This document shows positions 1 to 8,726 of a stretch of DNA of 39,982 bases, one piece after another. Source of the stretch: DUPQ01 sp964563155. Lineage in GTDB: Bacteria > Bacillota > Clostridia > DUPQ01. The position numbers were made by a program, and so were the translations under genes. The notes beneath the pieces are model-generated. The model was not told where the DNA came from and ran no database searches. It worked only from the letters and a program-made list of their open reading frames with translations. Location: positions 1 through 39,982 of the forward strand of contig CAZLVL010000019.1 of assembly GCA_964563155.1 (NCBI GenBank). The letters run 5' to 3'. Each line of letters opens with the position of its first letter. Positions within the stretch are counted from its first letter, which is position 1.

Positions 1-1
1 G

Positions 2-1480
2 GCAACTACGCCCCTTGTGGACTTTCACCACAGATTGACGGCATGCCCGTCATACGGAAAAGAAGAAACTTTTATTTCTTCTTTTAGTATTGCAGGTTTT
101 AGATATGCTCTAATTGAAGCAGATGATGAGATAGAAATTAAAGAATCTGACTTTTCAGCCATCGCTGTATATTCTGATATGGAAAGTGTTGGAGAGTTTA
201 AGACATCCAATGAAAAATTAAATAAACTCCATGAAAATATTCTATGGAGTATGAAGGGTAACTTCTTAGATGTTCCAACTGATTGTCCTACTAGAGAAAG
301 AATGGGATGGACAGGAGATGCACAAATTTTCTTTAAAACCGGAGCCTATCTAATGGATGTTGCAAGTTTTTATCGAAAGTACTTGTACGATATGGTGGAT
401 GCAGTTAGAAAAAATGGCCTCCTTCCTGCTGTAATCCCCTTTAGTGGTATGAGACTTATGTATGAAAATTCAGGTATAAGTGCTGGTTGGGCAGATGCTG
501 CAATTTTGATACCCTATAGATTCTTTGAAGCATATGGAGACATAAGGCTTCTAGAATACTTCTATAACACCTTATCCCTTCCCTATGCCCAGTATCTTAT
601 AAAAAACACTGGCTGTAGAAAGAAAAAAGAAGAAAAAACTTTGCAACATGGAAAGTATGTTTATGAAAAAGGACTTCATTTAGGTGAATGGCTAGAACCA
701 GAAGAGTTTAAAGATGATATAAGTGCTTTCAAACAAGCCAATCAAAGAGAGGTTGCAACAGCTTACCTTCATTATTCCATGACTCATATGGTAAAAATGG
801 CAAAGCTTTTAAATAAAAATGGAGATATACAAATATTTGGAGAGTATGCTGAAGGTGCAAAAAATGCCTACATTGAACTTTATCTAGCTAAGTCAATTCC
901 TAACACAAACCGTCAAGCAAAACTTGTCAGACCCTTGGCAATGGGCATATATGATAATCAAATAAAAGCACAGCTTGAGGAACAATTAGCTAAAGCAGTT
1001 ATCAACTTAAACTACAGAGTATCCACAGGCTTTTTATCCACAGCATTTTTATTACCTATGCTGAGTGAAGCCAATAGAGATGATCTAGCATATAAAGTTT
1101 TGTTAAATGAAGAAAAGCCTGGTTGGCTTTATGAAGTTAATAAAGGAGCAAGTACAATTTGGGAAGACTGGGAAGGTAAGGTTAGTCATAATCATTATTC
1201 TCCAGGCAGCGTTGCCCAATGGCTTTATCAATATGTTGGTGGAATAGAAATAGTTGGGAAAAGAAGTTTTCAAATAAAACCTCGAATTGACGCTTCATTA
1301 GATTATGCTTATACAAGTTATAAGAGTCTTTTTGGAAAAGTGGAGAGCAAATGGTCAATAAATGAAGATATTTGTACTTTTGAAATAGTGATACCAGGCA
1401 ACACTAAGGCAATTTTTATATATAAAAATATAGAAAAAGAATTATCAAGTGGAAGATACACTTTTATAATCAAAATATAG
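2..1480 (+). CDS. Alpha-L-rhamnosidase, GH78, C-terminal part (5' truncated by window)
   Basis: The enzyme hydrolyses terminal alpha-L-rhamnose from pectin-type glycans or rhamnosides. The reading frame is open to the window edge with no ribosome site before the GTG at 17, so the N-terminal carbohydrate-binding and beta-sandwich domains lie off the left end. Counting from that GTG, the family motif DCPTRERMGWTGD is at residues 89-101, with Glu94 as the expected general acid and Asp101 nearby. The TIWEDWEG segment supplies Glu383 as the expected general base. A C-terminal beta-sandwich follows, with the usual GGI...F.I.P motif. No membrane segment is seen in this part. It ends 22 bp before the GH3 gene and is almost certainly co-transcribed with it. 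Family assignment is firm; the true substrate is not visible. Confidence 0.9.
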   Translation, partial: ATTPLVDFHHRLTACPSYGKEETFISSFSIAGFRYALIEADDEIEIKESDFSAIAVYSDMESVGEFKTSNEKLNKLHENILWSMKGNFLDVPTDCPTRERMGWTGDAQIFFKTGAYLMDVASFYRKYLYDMVDAVRKNGLLPAVIPFSGMRLMYENSGISAGWADAAILIPYRFFEAYGDIRLLEYFYNTLSLPYAQYLIKNTGCRKKKEEKTLQHGKYVYEKGLHLGEWLEPEEFKDDISAFKQANQREVATAYLHYSMTHMVKMAKLLNKNGDIQIFGEYAEGAKNAYIELYLAKSIPNTNRQAKLVRPLAMGIYDNQIKAQLEEQLAKAVINLNYRVSTGFLSTAFLLPMLSEANRDDLAYKVLLNEEKPGWLYEVNKGASTIWEDWEGKVSHNHYSPGSVAQWLYQYVGGIEIVGKRSFQIKPRIDASLDYAYTSYKSLFGKVESKWSINEDICTFEIVIPGNTKAIFIYKNIEKELSSGRYTFIIKI

Positions 1481-1502
1481 ATAATTTGAAAGGAATATAA
1501 CA

Positions 1503-4208
1503 ATGGAACTATTTGCAGAAATGATGAAAAATCCACCTAAACACCCTTTTCCAGATCACATAGCATTATCAAAGCACATCGCTTCAGAGGGAATGGTTTT
1601 ATTAAAGAATGAAAATAATATACTACCTCTGCCCCCACAAGACATAGGTCTTTTTGGTGGTGGTGCTATTGATACAGCAATTTGCGGTACAGGAAGTGGT
1701 AATGTTTTTACCCCATATAGGGTTACTATTAAAGAAGGCTTAGAGAATGTAGGTTTTAATCTTCTATCTAGAGGCTGGTTGGATAGATATAAGGAACTGG
1801 ATGATAAGGCAAATAGAGAAGATAAAACCTTGACCTTTGTACAAAGGCAATTTAGTGGCCATAAAATCTTTATAGATGAATTAGCTATAGAAAAAGATGA
1901 CCTTGAGGCCTTAAGGTCTGTAAAGACAGTTATATATGCAATAAGAAGAAGTGCAGGAGAAAATAGTGATAGAAAAGCTATTGAAGGTGACTATTATCTA
2001 TCCAAGACTGAAAAAGATAATCTTGAATTTTTATCTAAAGAAGGAAAAGACATAGTAGTTGTCCTAAATACCACAGTCATTGACCTAAACTTTATTTATC
2101 AAATAGGAGGTATAAAAGCAGTTATACTTATGGGCCTCGCAGGGACTGAATCAGGAAATGCTCTAGCTGACATAGTAACAGGTAAGGTAAATCCTTCAGG
2201 AAAACTAACAGATACTTGGGCTAAAAAATATGAAGATAATCCTGCCTCTGCCACATTTAGCCATAATGATGGAATTACTTTACAAGAAGACTACTTAGAA
2301 GATATATATGTAGGATATAGATTTTTTGATACTTTTAACATTGAGCCCCTCTTCCCTTTTGGCTTTGGTCTTTCCTACACTAACTTCAAGATAAATTTAA
2401 AGGACATCTTTGTAAATTGGAAAAGTATTAAGGTTCTAGTAGAAGTTAAGAATATTGGAAATGCAGAAGGTAAAGAAGTTACACAAGTATATATCTCTTC
2501 ACCAGAAGGGGAATTAGATAAACCCTACCAGGAGTTAGTAGGTTTTGAAAAGACAAAACTTTTAAGTCCAAATGAAGTGGAAGTTCTTGAAATAACTATA
2601 CCCATAGAGTATCTTGCTTCCTACTCTATGGAAAAAGCAGCCTTTATCTGCGAATCTGGTAATTATGTTATTCGTTTGGGTAATCACTCCAGAAACACAA
2701 AAGTTATAGGTATTGTTGAACTAGATAAAGAAACTATTATTAGGCAAGTCTCTAATAAAATGACCATAGACAGAGATTTAAATATACTAAAAGCTCCAAA
2801 AAGAAAATCTGAAGCCTTTGATAATCAAGTAAAAGCCTTTAACCTCTTCAAAGATGAATATGAAACAATAGATAATTCTTCAAAGATAATAAACCAAACT
2901 ATAACCTATATCCCTGAGGGACAGACCCATAATAAAGCTCAAATGGGAAAAAACTATACTCCACCTTTCCCTGCACCTGAAGTAATTAAATACGTAAAAT
3001 ACAAGCCTAATGCTTGTTTACTGGATGTAAAAAATGGTGAAGTAACAATGGAAGAATTTGTAGCTTCTTTAGATAATGAGGTTCTTTTTAGGCTTGTAAC
3101 AGGAATCTCAAATGAAACCCCATATCCAATTGAAAAAAGACTTAAAGAAGACTTTAAGGCCATAGAAGCCCCTAGATCATCTGGAGCTACTACTAGTCAA
3201 TATGCAGAAAGCCTTGGCATACAAGCCTGCTATATGACCGATGGCCCTGCTGGTCTTCATATTCTAGGATCTCCTGCCACAGCTTGGCCTACCGGCTTAC
3301 TAATGGCACAAACCTGGGATATGAATTTTTGTGAGTTAATGGGAGAAGCAATTGGTAAAGAACTTCTAAAATACAATCATAGAGTTATATTAGGTCCAGG
3401 AATGAACATTCATAGAGACCCTTTATGTGGAAGAAACTTTGAATACTATTCAGAAGACCCCCTTTTAACAGGTAAAATTGCTGCTCATACTACCATAGGG
3501 GTCCAAAAACCTGGCACCACCTCTGTAGCTCTTAAACACTTTGCTGCTAATAACCAAGAAGAAGACAGAATTACTGGTAATAGTTCATTGACAGAAAGAG
3601 CCCTTCGTGAAATCTATCTAAGAGGTTTTGAAATTGCTGTAAAAGAAGGAAAAGCAAAAACTATAATGACCAGTTACAACAAAATAAATGGCATCCATGC
3701 ATCTTCTCATTATGAATTACTAACCGATATTTTAAGAGGAGAATGGAGTTTTGATGGCTTGGTTATGACCGATTGGAATTCCCAAAGTATAAAACCATTA
3801 GATCTCCATGCGGGAAATGACCTAATAATGGGAGGTTATAGAACCGACCATCTTAAAGCTGCTATGGAAGGTAAAAAAGCAGAGTTTGGAGAAGATGGTT
3901 ATGTGAGAAATGAAGTGTTAGATGTTTATGGTGGCTTCTTCAAAGAGGAAGTTAGTTACTGGAATTCTTTTGAATTAGATGCAAAAGGACTAGATAGAAT
4001 CAGTACAATGGTTAGTCCAAATCAAGAATTAAACAGTAAAATACAAGAATTGGTAGAAAATGGGCAAGTTGAAATAACTGAAAACCAAGATAAGAGTAAA
4101 ACTATTACCTATAAAGGATATGAAAGAGGTCAATACCTAGTACTAGGAGACCTCCAAAAAAGTGCTATCAGGGTTCTAAACTTTATTCTTTCTTCATATG
4201 AATATTAA
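1503..4208 (+). CDS. Beta-glucosidase-type GH3 enzyme, inverted (circularly permuted) domain order
   Basis: A 901-residue GH3 enzyme releasing terminal beta-linked sugars (glucose, xylose or related). The order is reversed relative to most GH3: the alpha/beta-sandwich domain comes first (SEGMVLLKNENNILPL near residue 30, acid/base candidate Glu153 in RSAGENSDR), then PFGFGLSYT and a fibronectin-III-like domain (about 300-410), and last the TIM barrel (about 530-870) with YMTDGPAG, the KHFAANNQE substrate loop and nucleophile Asp757 in VMTDWN. The same inverted order is known in characterised clostridial and ruminal beta-glucosidases. No signal peptide is seen, so it is probably cytoplasmic and acts on imported oligosaccharides. 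The start is supported by an aaaggaa ribosome site. Co-transcribed with the GH78 and GH43 genes. Confidence 0.93.
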   Translation: MELFAEMMKNPPKHPFPDHIALSKHIASEGMVLLKNENNILPLPPQDIGLFGGGAIDTAICGTGSGNVFTPYRVTIKEGLENVGFNLLSRGWLDRYKELDDKANREDKTLTFVQRQFSGHKIFIDELAIEKDDLEALRSVKTVIYAIRRSAGENSDRKAIEGDYYLSKTEKDNLEFLSKEGKDIVVVLNTTVIDLNFIYQIGGIKAVILMGLAGTESGNALADIVTGKVNPSGKLTDTWAKKYEDNPASATFSHNDGITLQEDYLEDIYVGYRFFDTFNIEPLFPFGFGLSYTNFKINLKDIFVNWKSIKVLVEVKNIGNAEGKEVTQVYISSPEGELDKPYQELVGFEKTKLLSPNEVEVLEITIPIEYLASYSMEKAAFICESGNYVIRLGNHSRNTKVIGIVELDKETIIRQVSNKMTIDRDLNILKAPKRKSEAFDNQVKAFNLFKDEYETIDNSSKIINQTITYIPEGQTHNKAQMGKNYTPPFPAPEVIKYVKYKPNACLLDVKNGEVTMEEFVASLDNEVLFRLVTGISNETPYPIEKRLKEDFKAIEAPRSSGATTSQYAESLGIQACYMTDGPAGLHILGSPATAWPTGLLMAQTWDMNFCELMGEAIGKELLKYNHRVILGPGMNIHRDPLCGRNFEYYSEDPLLTGKIAAHTTIGVQKPGTTSVALKHFAANNQEEDRITGNSSLTERALREIYLRGFEIAVKEGKAKTIMTSYNKINGIHASSHYELLTDILRGEWSFDGLVMTDWNSQSIKPLDLHAGNDLIMGGYRTDHLKAAMEGKKAEFGEDGYVRNEVLDVYGGFFKEEVSYWNSFELDAKGLDRISTMVSPNQELNSKIQELVENGQVEITENQDKSKTITYKGYERGQYLVLGDLQKSAIRVLNFILSSYEY

Positions 4209-4267
4209 GAGTAAGCCGAAGTTCCATATGCGAACATTAGTTAAGTAAAGTATTAAGGAGGCAAAAT

Positions 4268-5716
4268 ATGTCTGGCTATAGTGTGTTTTTACCAGGAAAT
4301 GAATATATTCCTGATGGAGAACCAAGAGTTTTTAATAATAGACTTTATCTCTATGGATCTCATGATCGCTTTAATGGAGATAAATTTTGCTTAAATGATT
4401 ATGTCCTTTGGTCAGCTCCAATTGATGATTTGTCAGATTGGAAATGTCATGGTGTAATATATAAAAAGATCCAAGATCCTAACAACAAAGATGGTAAAAT
4501 GTCAATGTATGCTCCCGATTGTGTACAAGGAATAGATGGGAGATATTATCTTTACTATTGCCTCTCAGATTTATCCGTAGTGTCTGTCGCAGTGTGTGAT
4601 AAGCCTGATGGAAAATTTGAATTCTATGGCTTTTTAAAAGATCAAGATGGAAATCTCTTGGGACAAAGAGAAGATGATTTTGTAGCCTTTGATCCTGCTC
4701 TTTTAGTTGATGATGACAAAAGAATTTGGCTATATTTGGGAAATGGTCCTATTGAGTTTTTAAAGGATAATAAGAAGAATAAAGCTTCTGTAGTTATGGA
4801 ATTAGAAGATGATATGCTAACCTTAATAAGCGAATCAGTCCCCCTTATTCCAACGATTGAGAATTCAAAAGGTACTAGTTTTGAAAACCATGAGTTTTTT
4901 GAAGCTAGTTCTATTAGAAAATTTAATGGTAAATACTATTTTATTTACTCTTCTATAAATATCCATGAACTTTGTTATGCAATAAGTGACTACCCCAACA
5001 AAAACTTCATATATCAAGGAGTTTTAGTATCCAATGGAGATGTCCGCCAAGAGTATCAAATTAAAAGCAACTTTCGAAGCAAAGCAGATAAAAGAGTATT
5101 AAACTATATGGGGAATAATCATGGTAGTTTAGCTTACATAAACAACAATTACTATATCTTCTTTCACAGACATACAAGTAGAAATATGTTTTCAAGACAA
5201 GCATGTGCTGAAAAAATAGAAATGTTAGAAGATGGAACATTTATCCAAGCATCTTTAACCAGCTGTGGTCTCAGTTTAAGCCCTCTAAAAGGCAAAGGAA
5301 GATATGAGGCAAGAATTGCCTGTCACCTATTATCAAAAGATGGTGCCTTATTCGGGGTTCATCCCATGATCCAAAACAAAAATCATCCTGCCTTTACCCA
5401 AGAAGGAGCAGACCAGGATAAAAAAGCCCTCCAATACATAGAAAACATGAGAGATGGGGCCACAGCTGGCTTTAGATATTTTGAATTTGAAGGAAATGAA
5501 AGTAAAATTTCAATTAAGATAAGGGCAAGTAATGAAGGATACTTTTTGATTAAAGATGCTATTGATGGTAAGGAAATAGGGAGAATCCCTATAAAGAAGA
5601 GTAAAGATTTTACCAACTTTTCTGGTTACTTAAAAGTAGAAACAACCACATCCTCTCTTTATTTTACTTATATGGGTGAAGGATATGCAGATTTTTTAGA
5701 ATTTACAATTGAGTAA
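4268..5716 (+). CDS. GH43 glycosidase (arabinosidase/xylosidase type) with C-terminal CBM6-like domain
   Basis: A 482-residue five-bladed beta-propeller glycosidase expected to remove arabinose or xylose from side chains. The three GH43 acids can be placed: Asp16 in IPDGEP (base), Asp142 in FDPAL (pKa modulator) and Glu212 in FFEASS (acid). Residues from about 350 resemble a CBM6-type beta-sandwich (GATAGFRYFEF, then a YLKV...Y.G.GYADFLEF tail). No signal peptide. A strong aaggagg site lies 7 bp before the ATG. It follows the GH3 gene by 59 bp without a terminator, so one rhamnosidase-GH3-GH43 operon is likely. Substrate specificity within GH43 cannot be read from the sequence. Confidence 0.88.
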   Translation: MSGYSVFLPGNEYIPDGEPRVFNNRLYLYGSHDRFNGDKFCLNDYVLWSAPIDDLSDWKCHGVIYKKIQDPNNKDGKMSMYAPDCVQGIDGRYYLYYCLSDLSVVSVAVCDKPDGKFEFYGFLKDQDGNLLGQREDDFVAFDPALLVDDDKRIWLYLGNGPIEFLKDNKKNKASVVMELEDDMLTLISESVPLIPTIENSKGTSFENHEFFEASSIRKFNGKYYFIYSSINIHELCYAISDYPNKNFIYQGVLVSNGDVRQEYQIKSNFRSKADKRVLNYMGNNHGSLAYINNNYYIFFHRHTSRNMFSRQACAEKIEMLEDGTFIQASLTSCGLSLSPLKGKGRYEARIACHLLSKDGALFGVHPMIQNKNHPAFTQEGADQDKKALQYIENMRDGATAGFRYFEFEGNESKISIKIRASNEGYFLIKDAIDGKEIGRIPIKKSKDFTNFSGYLKVETTTSSLYFTYMGEGYADFLEFTIE

Positions 5717-5761
5717 AAATACACATATAATGCAAGGCTGAATATCCTAAATAATCTTCCT

Positions 5762-6277
5762 CTATACTTTACCTAATTTAAAACTTACGCTTAATCTATC
5801 ATCTAAAGAACTATCAAAGTACTTGTAATATATGCTGGCAGCTTCTTCTTCATAGTCCACAATCTTGGTCAAGTCTAAATAATCTAGTGCCAGCAAATCA
5901 TGCTTTTTACAAAAGAAGTTAAACTTATCCTTAAACCAGATATGGTCTTTTAAAAAAGGCTCCTCAGAGACAAATAGATCAGCATCACCTTCTAAGGATG
6001 TATACTTTAAGAAAAGACAAAAGGCCAAGGGTTTATCACCTGAAATGGTGATTTCTAGAAAATGAAAGGGTCCCTTTTCTCTCTTTCTTTTTCCTTCATA
6101 AAAAAGACCTTCATTATCAATTGCCACTAAGCAGGTAAAGGCATTGGTTACATCAAAGTCAGAGATATCCTCAATAGAAGTAGACATAAAGAACTTTTCT
6201 ACCTCTTCTTCCCAAAAAAATACTAATTTCTCATCATAGTAATCAATACTTTCAATAAGGCTAACTTTTTTATCCAT
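5762..6277 (-). CDS. Hypothetical protein, 171 aa, acidic/aromatic
   Basis: No family recognised. The protein is acidic and rich in Phe, Tyr and Leu (FFWEEEVEKFF, FCLFLKYTSLEGDADLF, YLDLTKIVDYEEEAASIYYKYFD), without Cys pairs, catalytic-looking motifs or membrane segments, so it reads as a soluble globular domain. The ATG at 6277 has a gaggatg-type ribosome site. It is convergent with the GH43 gene and divergent from the TIM-barrel gene, so it is probably monocistronic. Codon use matches its neighbours. Function unknown. Confidence 0.7.
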   Translation of the reverse strand: MDKKVSLIESIDYYDEKLVFFWEEEVEKFFMSTSIEDISDFDVTNAFTCLVAIDNEGLFYEGKRKREKGPFHFLEITISGDKPLAFCLFLKYTSLEGDADLFVSEEPFLKDHIWFKDKFNFFCKKHDLLALDYLDLTKIVDYEEEAASIYYKYFDSSLDDRLSVSFKLGKV

Positions 6278-6337
6278 GTCATCCTCTTCTTTACTTTATC
6301 AGTATACCTTATTCTGTCCCTTAAAACATATACTCTC

Positions 6338-6366
6338 TTGTTAACAATTCTCTTTCTTGCTACTAT
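6338..6366 (+). promoter_or_regulatory. Promoter of TIM-barrel gene 1 (TTGTTA-17-TACTAT, extended -10)
   Basis: A -35 TTGTTA at 6338-6343 and a -10 TACTAT at 6361-6366 are separated by 17 bp, with the TGn extension (TGC) just before the -10. The predicted start of transcription is about 6373, giving a short 5' leader. The paralogous gene at 10333 has the same arrangement with nearly the same -10 sequence, which argues that this promoter is real and was duplicated with the gene. Confidence 0.65.
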
Positions 6367-6395
6367 GTCCATATATCAAATATTTGGAGGATATT

Positions 6396-7841
6396 ATGAA
6401 ATTCAATTTAACTAGGCCAAAACCTAAACTACCCAACTCCTACTTTTGGACCTGGGACCACAGTACCAACTGGGCATTAGATGATCCTGGCTTAGTCAAC
6501 TTTGGTTCTTGGAATAAAAACTTGAAAAAACCTGAAACCTTTATTGAAGATTACAAGCGTTTAATTGATACAGCTAGTGATTTAGGTATAAAAGGGATAA
6601 TTATATGGGGGTTTTTAAGAGACTCTCATGGAGGTGTGGATTTTGCTAAGAAGGTTGCCTCTTATGCTAAATCTAAAGGTGTAGCTATTCTACCTGGAGT
6701 TGGTACTACCCACTATGGTGGTGTCTACTATGAAGGTCAGCATAAGTATAATATAAATAGCTTTTTAAGAGAGCACCCAGAAGCAGGTGCTATTACATCA
6801 AAAGAAGTTGGAGCAAAAAGGTCAAAAGACTCAGTTTGTCCTTCCAATCCTCTTTTTAAAGAATGGATTGAAGAGGCCTTCAAATGGCTCTTTGATGAGT
6901 TTGAAATTGGGGGCTGTAATATAGAAAATGGAGACTTTTTCTCTTGCTATTGTGATGATTGTCAGGCTCAAAAGGAAGTTTGGCCAAAATCTGACCCTAA
7001 CTTCTTTAGATATCAGGCTCTTTGCAACAAGCCAGTATTGGATATAGCAAAGGGTATTGTAGACAAGGACCCAGACCTTTTAATGACCTGGGCCACCTAT
7101 TGTGGTTTTGTTCCTGAAAAATTGGAGGGTGAACCAGATAAGCCTGAAAGCTACATAAAAGGAATGGGAACAGATAGACCAGAGATTTTCAATCAGTTGG
7201 AATATGAGGGTATTGCTCAATGGACCTTAACTAGGATGGTAAGAGATGAAGAAATAAAGCTTCTTGACTTTTTAGATGAAAAAAGACCCCAATCAGCATA
7301 TGATAATCCTTCTTGGCCAAAAGACATTAGGCCACCTTCTAAAAGATCCACAGGCTTTGTCCATCAAGGAAGTCAATGGGACTACTCCCCTTGGGAAACT
7401 AAGTCCACTAGATACAATCTATTTATTGGTAGAATTAAAGAAGCTTGTTTAAGATCTTATGAAGCAGGCCTTGAAGGAGTTTCTATACACGGTGAACTTA
7501 CTTCTAGACACATCCCAGCTGCTCTAAATTATCTAGCCTTTTCCCACTTTACCCACTGGCCAGAAGATACCTTAAGAGACTTTGGTAAAAAAACCCTAGG
7601 TCAAGTTTTTGGTGATGAAAAAGAAGGCGAAGATTATGTAGAACTTTTAGCCCTCTGGGAAGCAAACAAGATTACACAAAAAGAAAGAGACTTAGTTAAG
7701 GCTAGATACGATAAAGCCTATGAGATAATTGTTCCTTACAGTAAAGACGTGGAAGAAGATCAAAAAACCAGATTCTTCTTTTGGAATTGGCTATACAGAC
7801 TCTTATCTGGCTTTCATGGGATTATAGAGTCATTTATTTAA
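6396..7841 (+). CDS. TIM-barrel protein of unrecognised family, putative glycoside hydrolase (paralogue 1)
   Basis: A 481-residue cytoplasmic protein. The ATG at 6396 is chosen over an upstream ATG at 6357 because of the ggagg site 6 bp before it and because the paralogue at 10333 starts with the same MKFNLTRPKPKLPNSYFWT. Alternating strands and helices look like a (beta/alpha)8 barrel: GIKGIIIWGFLRDSHGG, VAILPGVGTTHYGG, GGCNIENGDF with Glu177, then a CYCDDC Cys cluster, and EGVSIHGE near the C-terminal barrel strands. The two strand-end glutamates (Glu177 and that of SIHGE) would suit a retaining glycosidase, but this is inference. The Cys cluster CxCxxC could bind a structural metal. Context is a rhamnoside/arabinoside-degradation locus. 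Confidence 0.7.
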   Translation: MKFNLTRPKPKLPNSYFWTWDHSTNWALDDPGLVNFGSWNKNLKKPETFIEDYKRLIDTASDLGIKGIIIWGFLRDSHGGVDFAKKVASYAKSKGVAILPGVGTTHYGGVYYEGQHKYNINSFLREHPEAGAITSKEVGAKRSKDSVCPSNPLFKEWIEEAFKWLFDEFEIGGCNIENGDFFSCYCDDCQAQKEVWPKSDPNFFRYQALCNKPVLDIAKGIVDKDPDLLMTWATYCGFVPEKLEGEPDKPESYIKGMGTDRPEIFNQLEYEGIAQWTLTRMVRDEEIKLLDFLDEKRPQSAYDNPSWPKDIRPPSKRSTGFVHQGSQWDYSPWETKSTRYNLFIGRIKEACLRSYEAGLEGVSIHGELTSRHIPAALNYLAFSHFTHWPEDTLRDFGKKTLGQVFGDEKEGEDYVELLALWEANKITQKERDLVKARYDKAYEIIVPYSKDVEEDQKTRFFFWNWLYRLLSGFHGIIESFI

Positions 7842-7845
7842 CAAG

Positions 7846-7874
7846 AAAGGGCACAGAATATGTGCTCTTTTTAT
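7846..7874. terminator. Terminator between convergent genes
   Basis: A 10-bp stem (AAAGGGCACA / TGTGCTCTTT, one G-U) with a 5-nt loop is followed by a T-rich stretch on the plus strand. It sits directly after the TIM-barrel stop and abuts the stop of the minus-strand gene, so it may serve both, the T-tail being better on the plus strand. Confidence 0.75.
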
Positions 7875-8470
7875 TTCATCTTTTCAATAATCTCTAGGAT
7901 AGCAAGTATCTCTCTAGTCCTTTTTACAGCCTTTTTATACCTCATACTAGAGGTTTTAGCCCTATGTCTAATTAAATCAATGGAAATAGTGGGATTATAC
8001 ATATCTTTAACAGTAATATATATTGTAAGAGAATGACATTCTTCATAAACCTGTCTTTTGCCAGCACTACCAATAAAAGCTCCTAGAGTTCCAAAAGCCA
8101 AACCTCCAATAGCAGTCTCAAGAGCCCTGCTTCCAAGATAGGTTTTCCCATCTTTTTCTAGAGAATATGAAACAATATCTTTAAAATCAAAGATTTCTAG
8201 TTTAAAACCGCGATATACCCCAATTTTTTTATTGGCTTCATCTACTAAAAAATGATCATAAAACCTTGTCCTAATTTCTCTTATTACAAGAAAGTCTGCT
8301 TTTTCCATCTTGTCTCTTCTGTCCATGTTTAAAAAGACAAAACCAATGATAATAGCTACAAAAGAAATATATCCTAAAATTTCTTGTTCTATGGCTACCA
8401 TTACAAACAACATGAAAATAAACAGGGCAATTATTGTAGTTCCAATGCTTGCGTAATCTTTTTTCATCAT
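7871..8470 (-). CDS. Hypothetical membrane protein, 199 aa, two N-terminal TM helices
   Basis: No family recognised. Two hydrophobic helices at about residues 9-28 and 32-50 are followed by a basic linker (DRRDKMEK) and a soluble C-terminal domain with a PH-like beta pattern (FLVDEANKKIGVYRG, KLEIFDFKDIVSYSLEKDG). Within this, GGLAFGTLGAFIGSAG is a glycine-zipper-like stretch that could insert into or pack against a membrane. The end is a basic amphipathic helix. The MM start has only a weak aggat ribosome site. It is divergent from the S-layer homology gene. Function unknown. Confidence 0.7.
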   Translation of the reverse strand: MMKKDYASIGTTIIALFIFMLFVMVAIEQEILGYISFVAIIIGFVFLNMDRRDKMEKADFLVIREIRTRFYDHFLVDEANKKIGVYRGFKLEIFDFKDIVSYSLEKDGKTYLGSRALETAIGGLAFGTLGAFIGSAGKRQVYEECHSLTIYITVKDMYNPTISIDLIRHRAKTSSMRYKKAVKRTREILAILEIIEKMK

Positions 8471-8726
8471 ATTTATCCTATCAATTAATACATATATTTT
8501 AACTCTAATATTCTCTAACTACAATATATAAAAAGCTCTGTCCTGTAAATTGGTCTTATCTTTTTTTGACATAAGAATTTTATGCAAATTATTAGTTAAA
8601 AACCTATAATATTTACCTTTTTACTCCATATTTATCAGCTTTTCTATGCTTATGGTAACAAAATAAAAAGTGTGGTAAAATTTAGGTACAATAAGAAGTT
8701 AATACTGTTTTAAGGAGGAAATGAGT

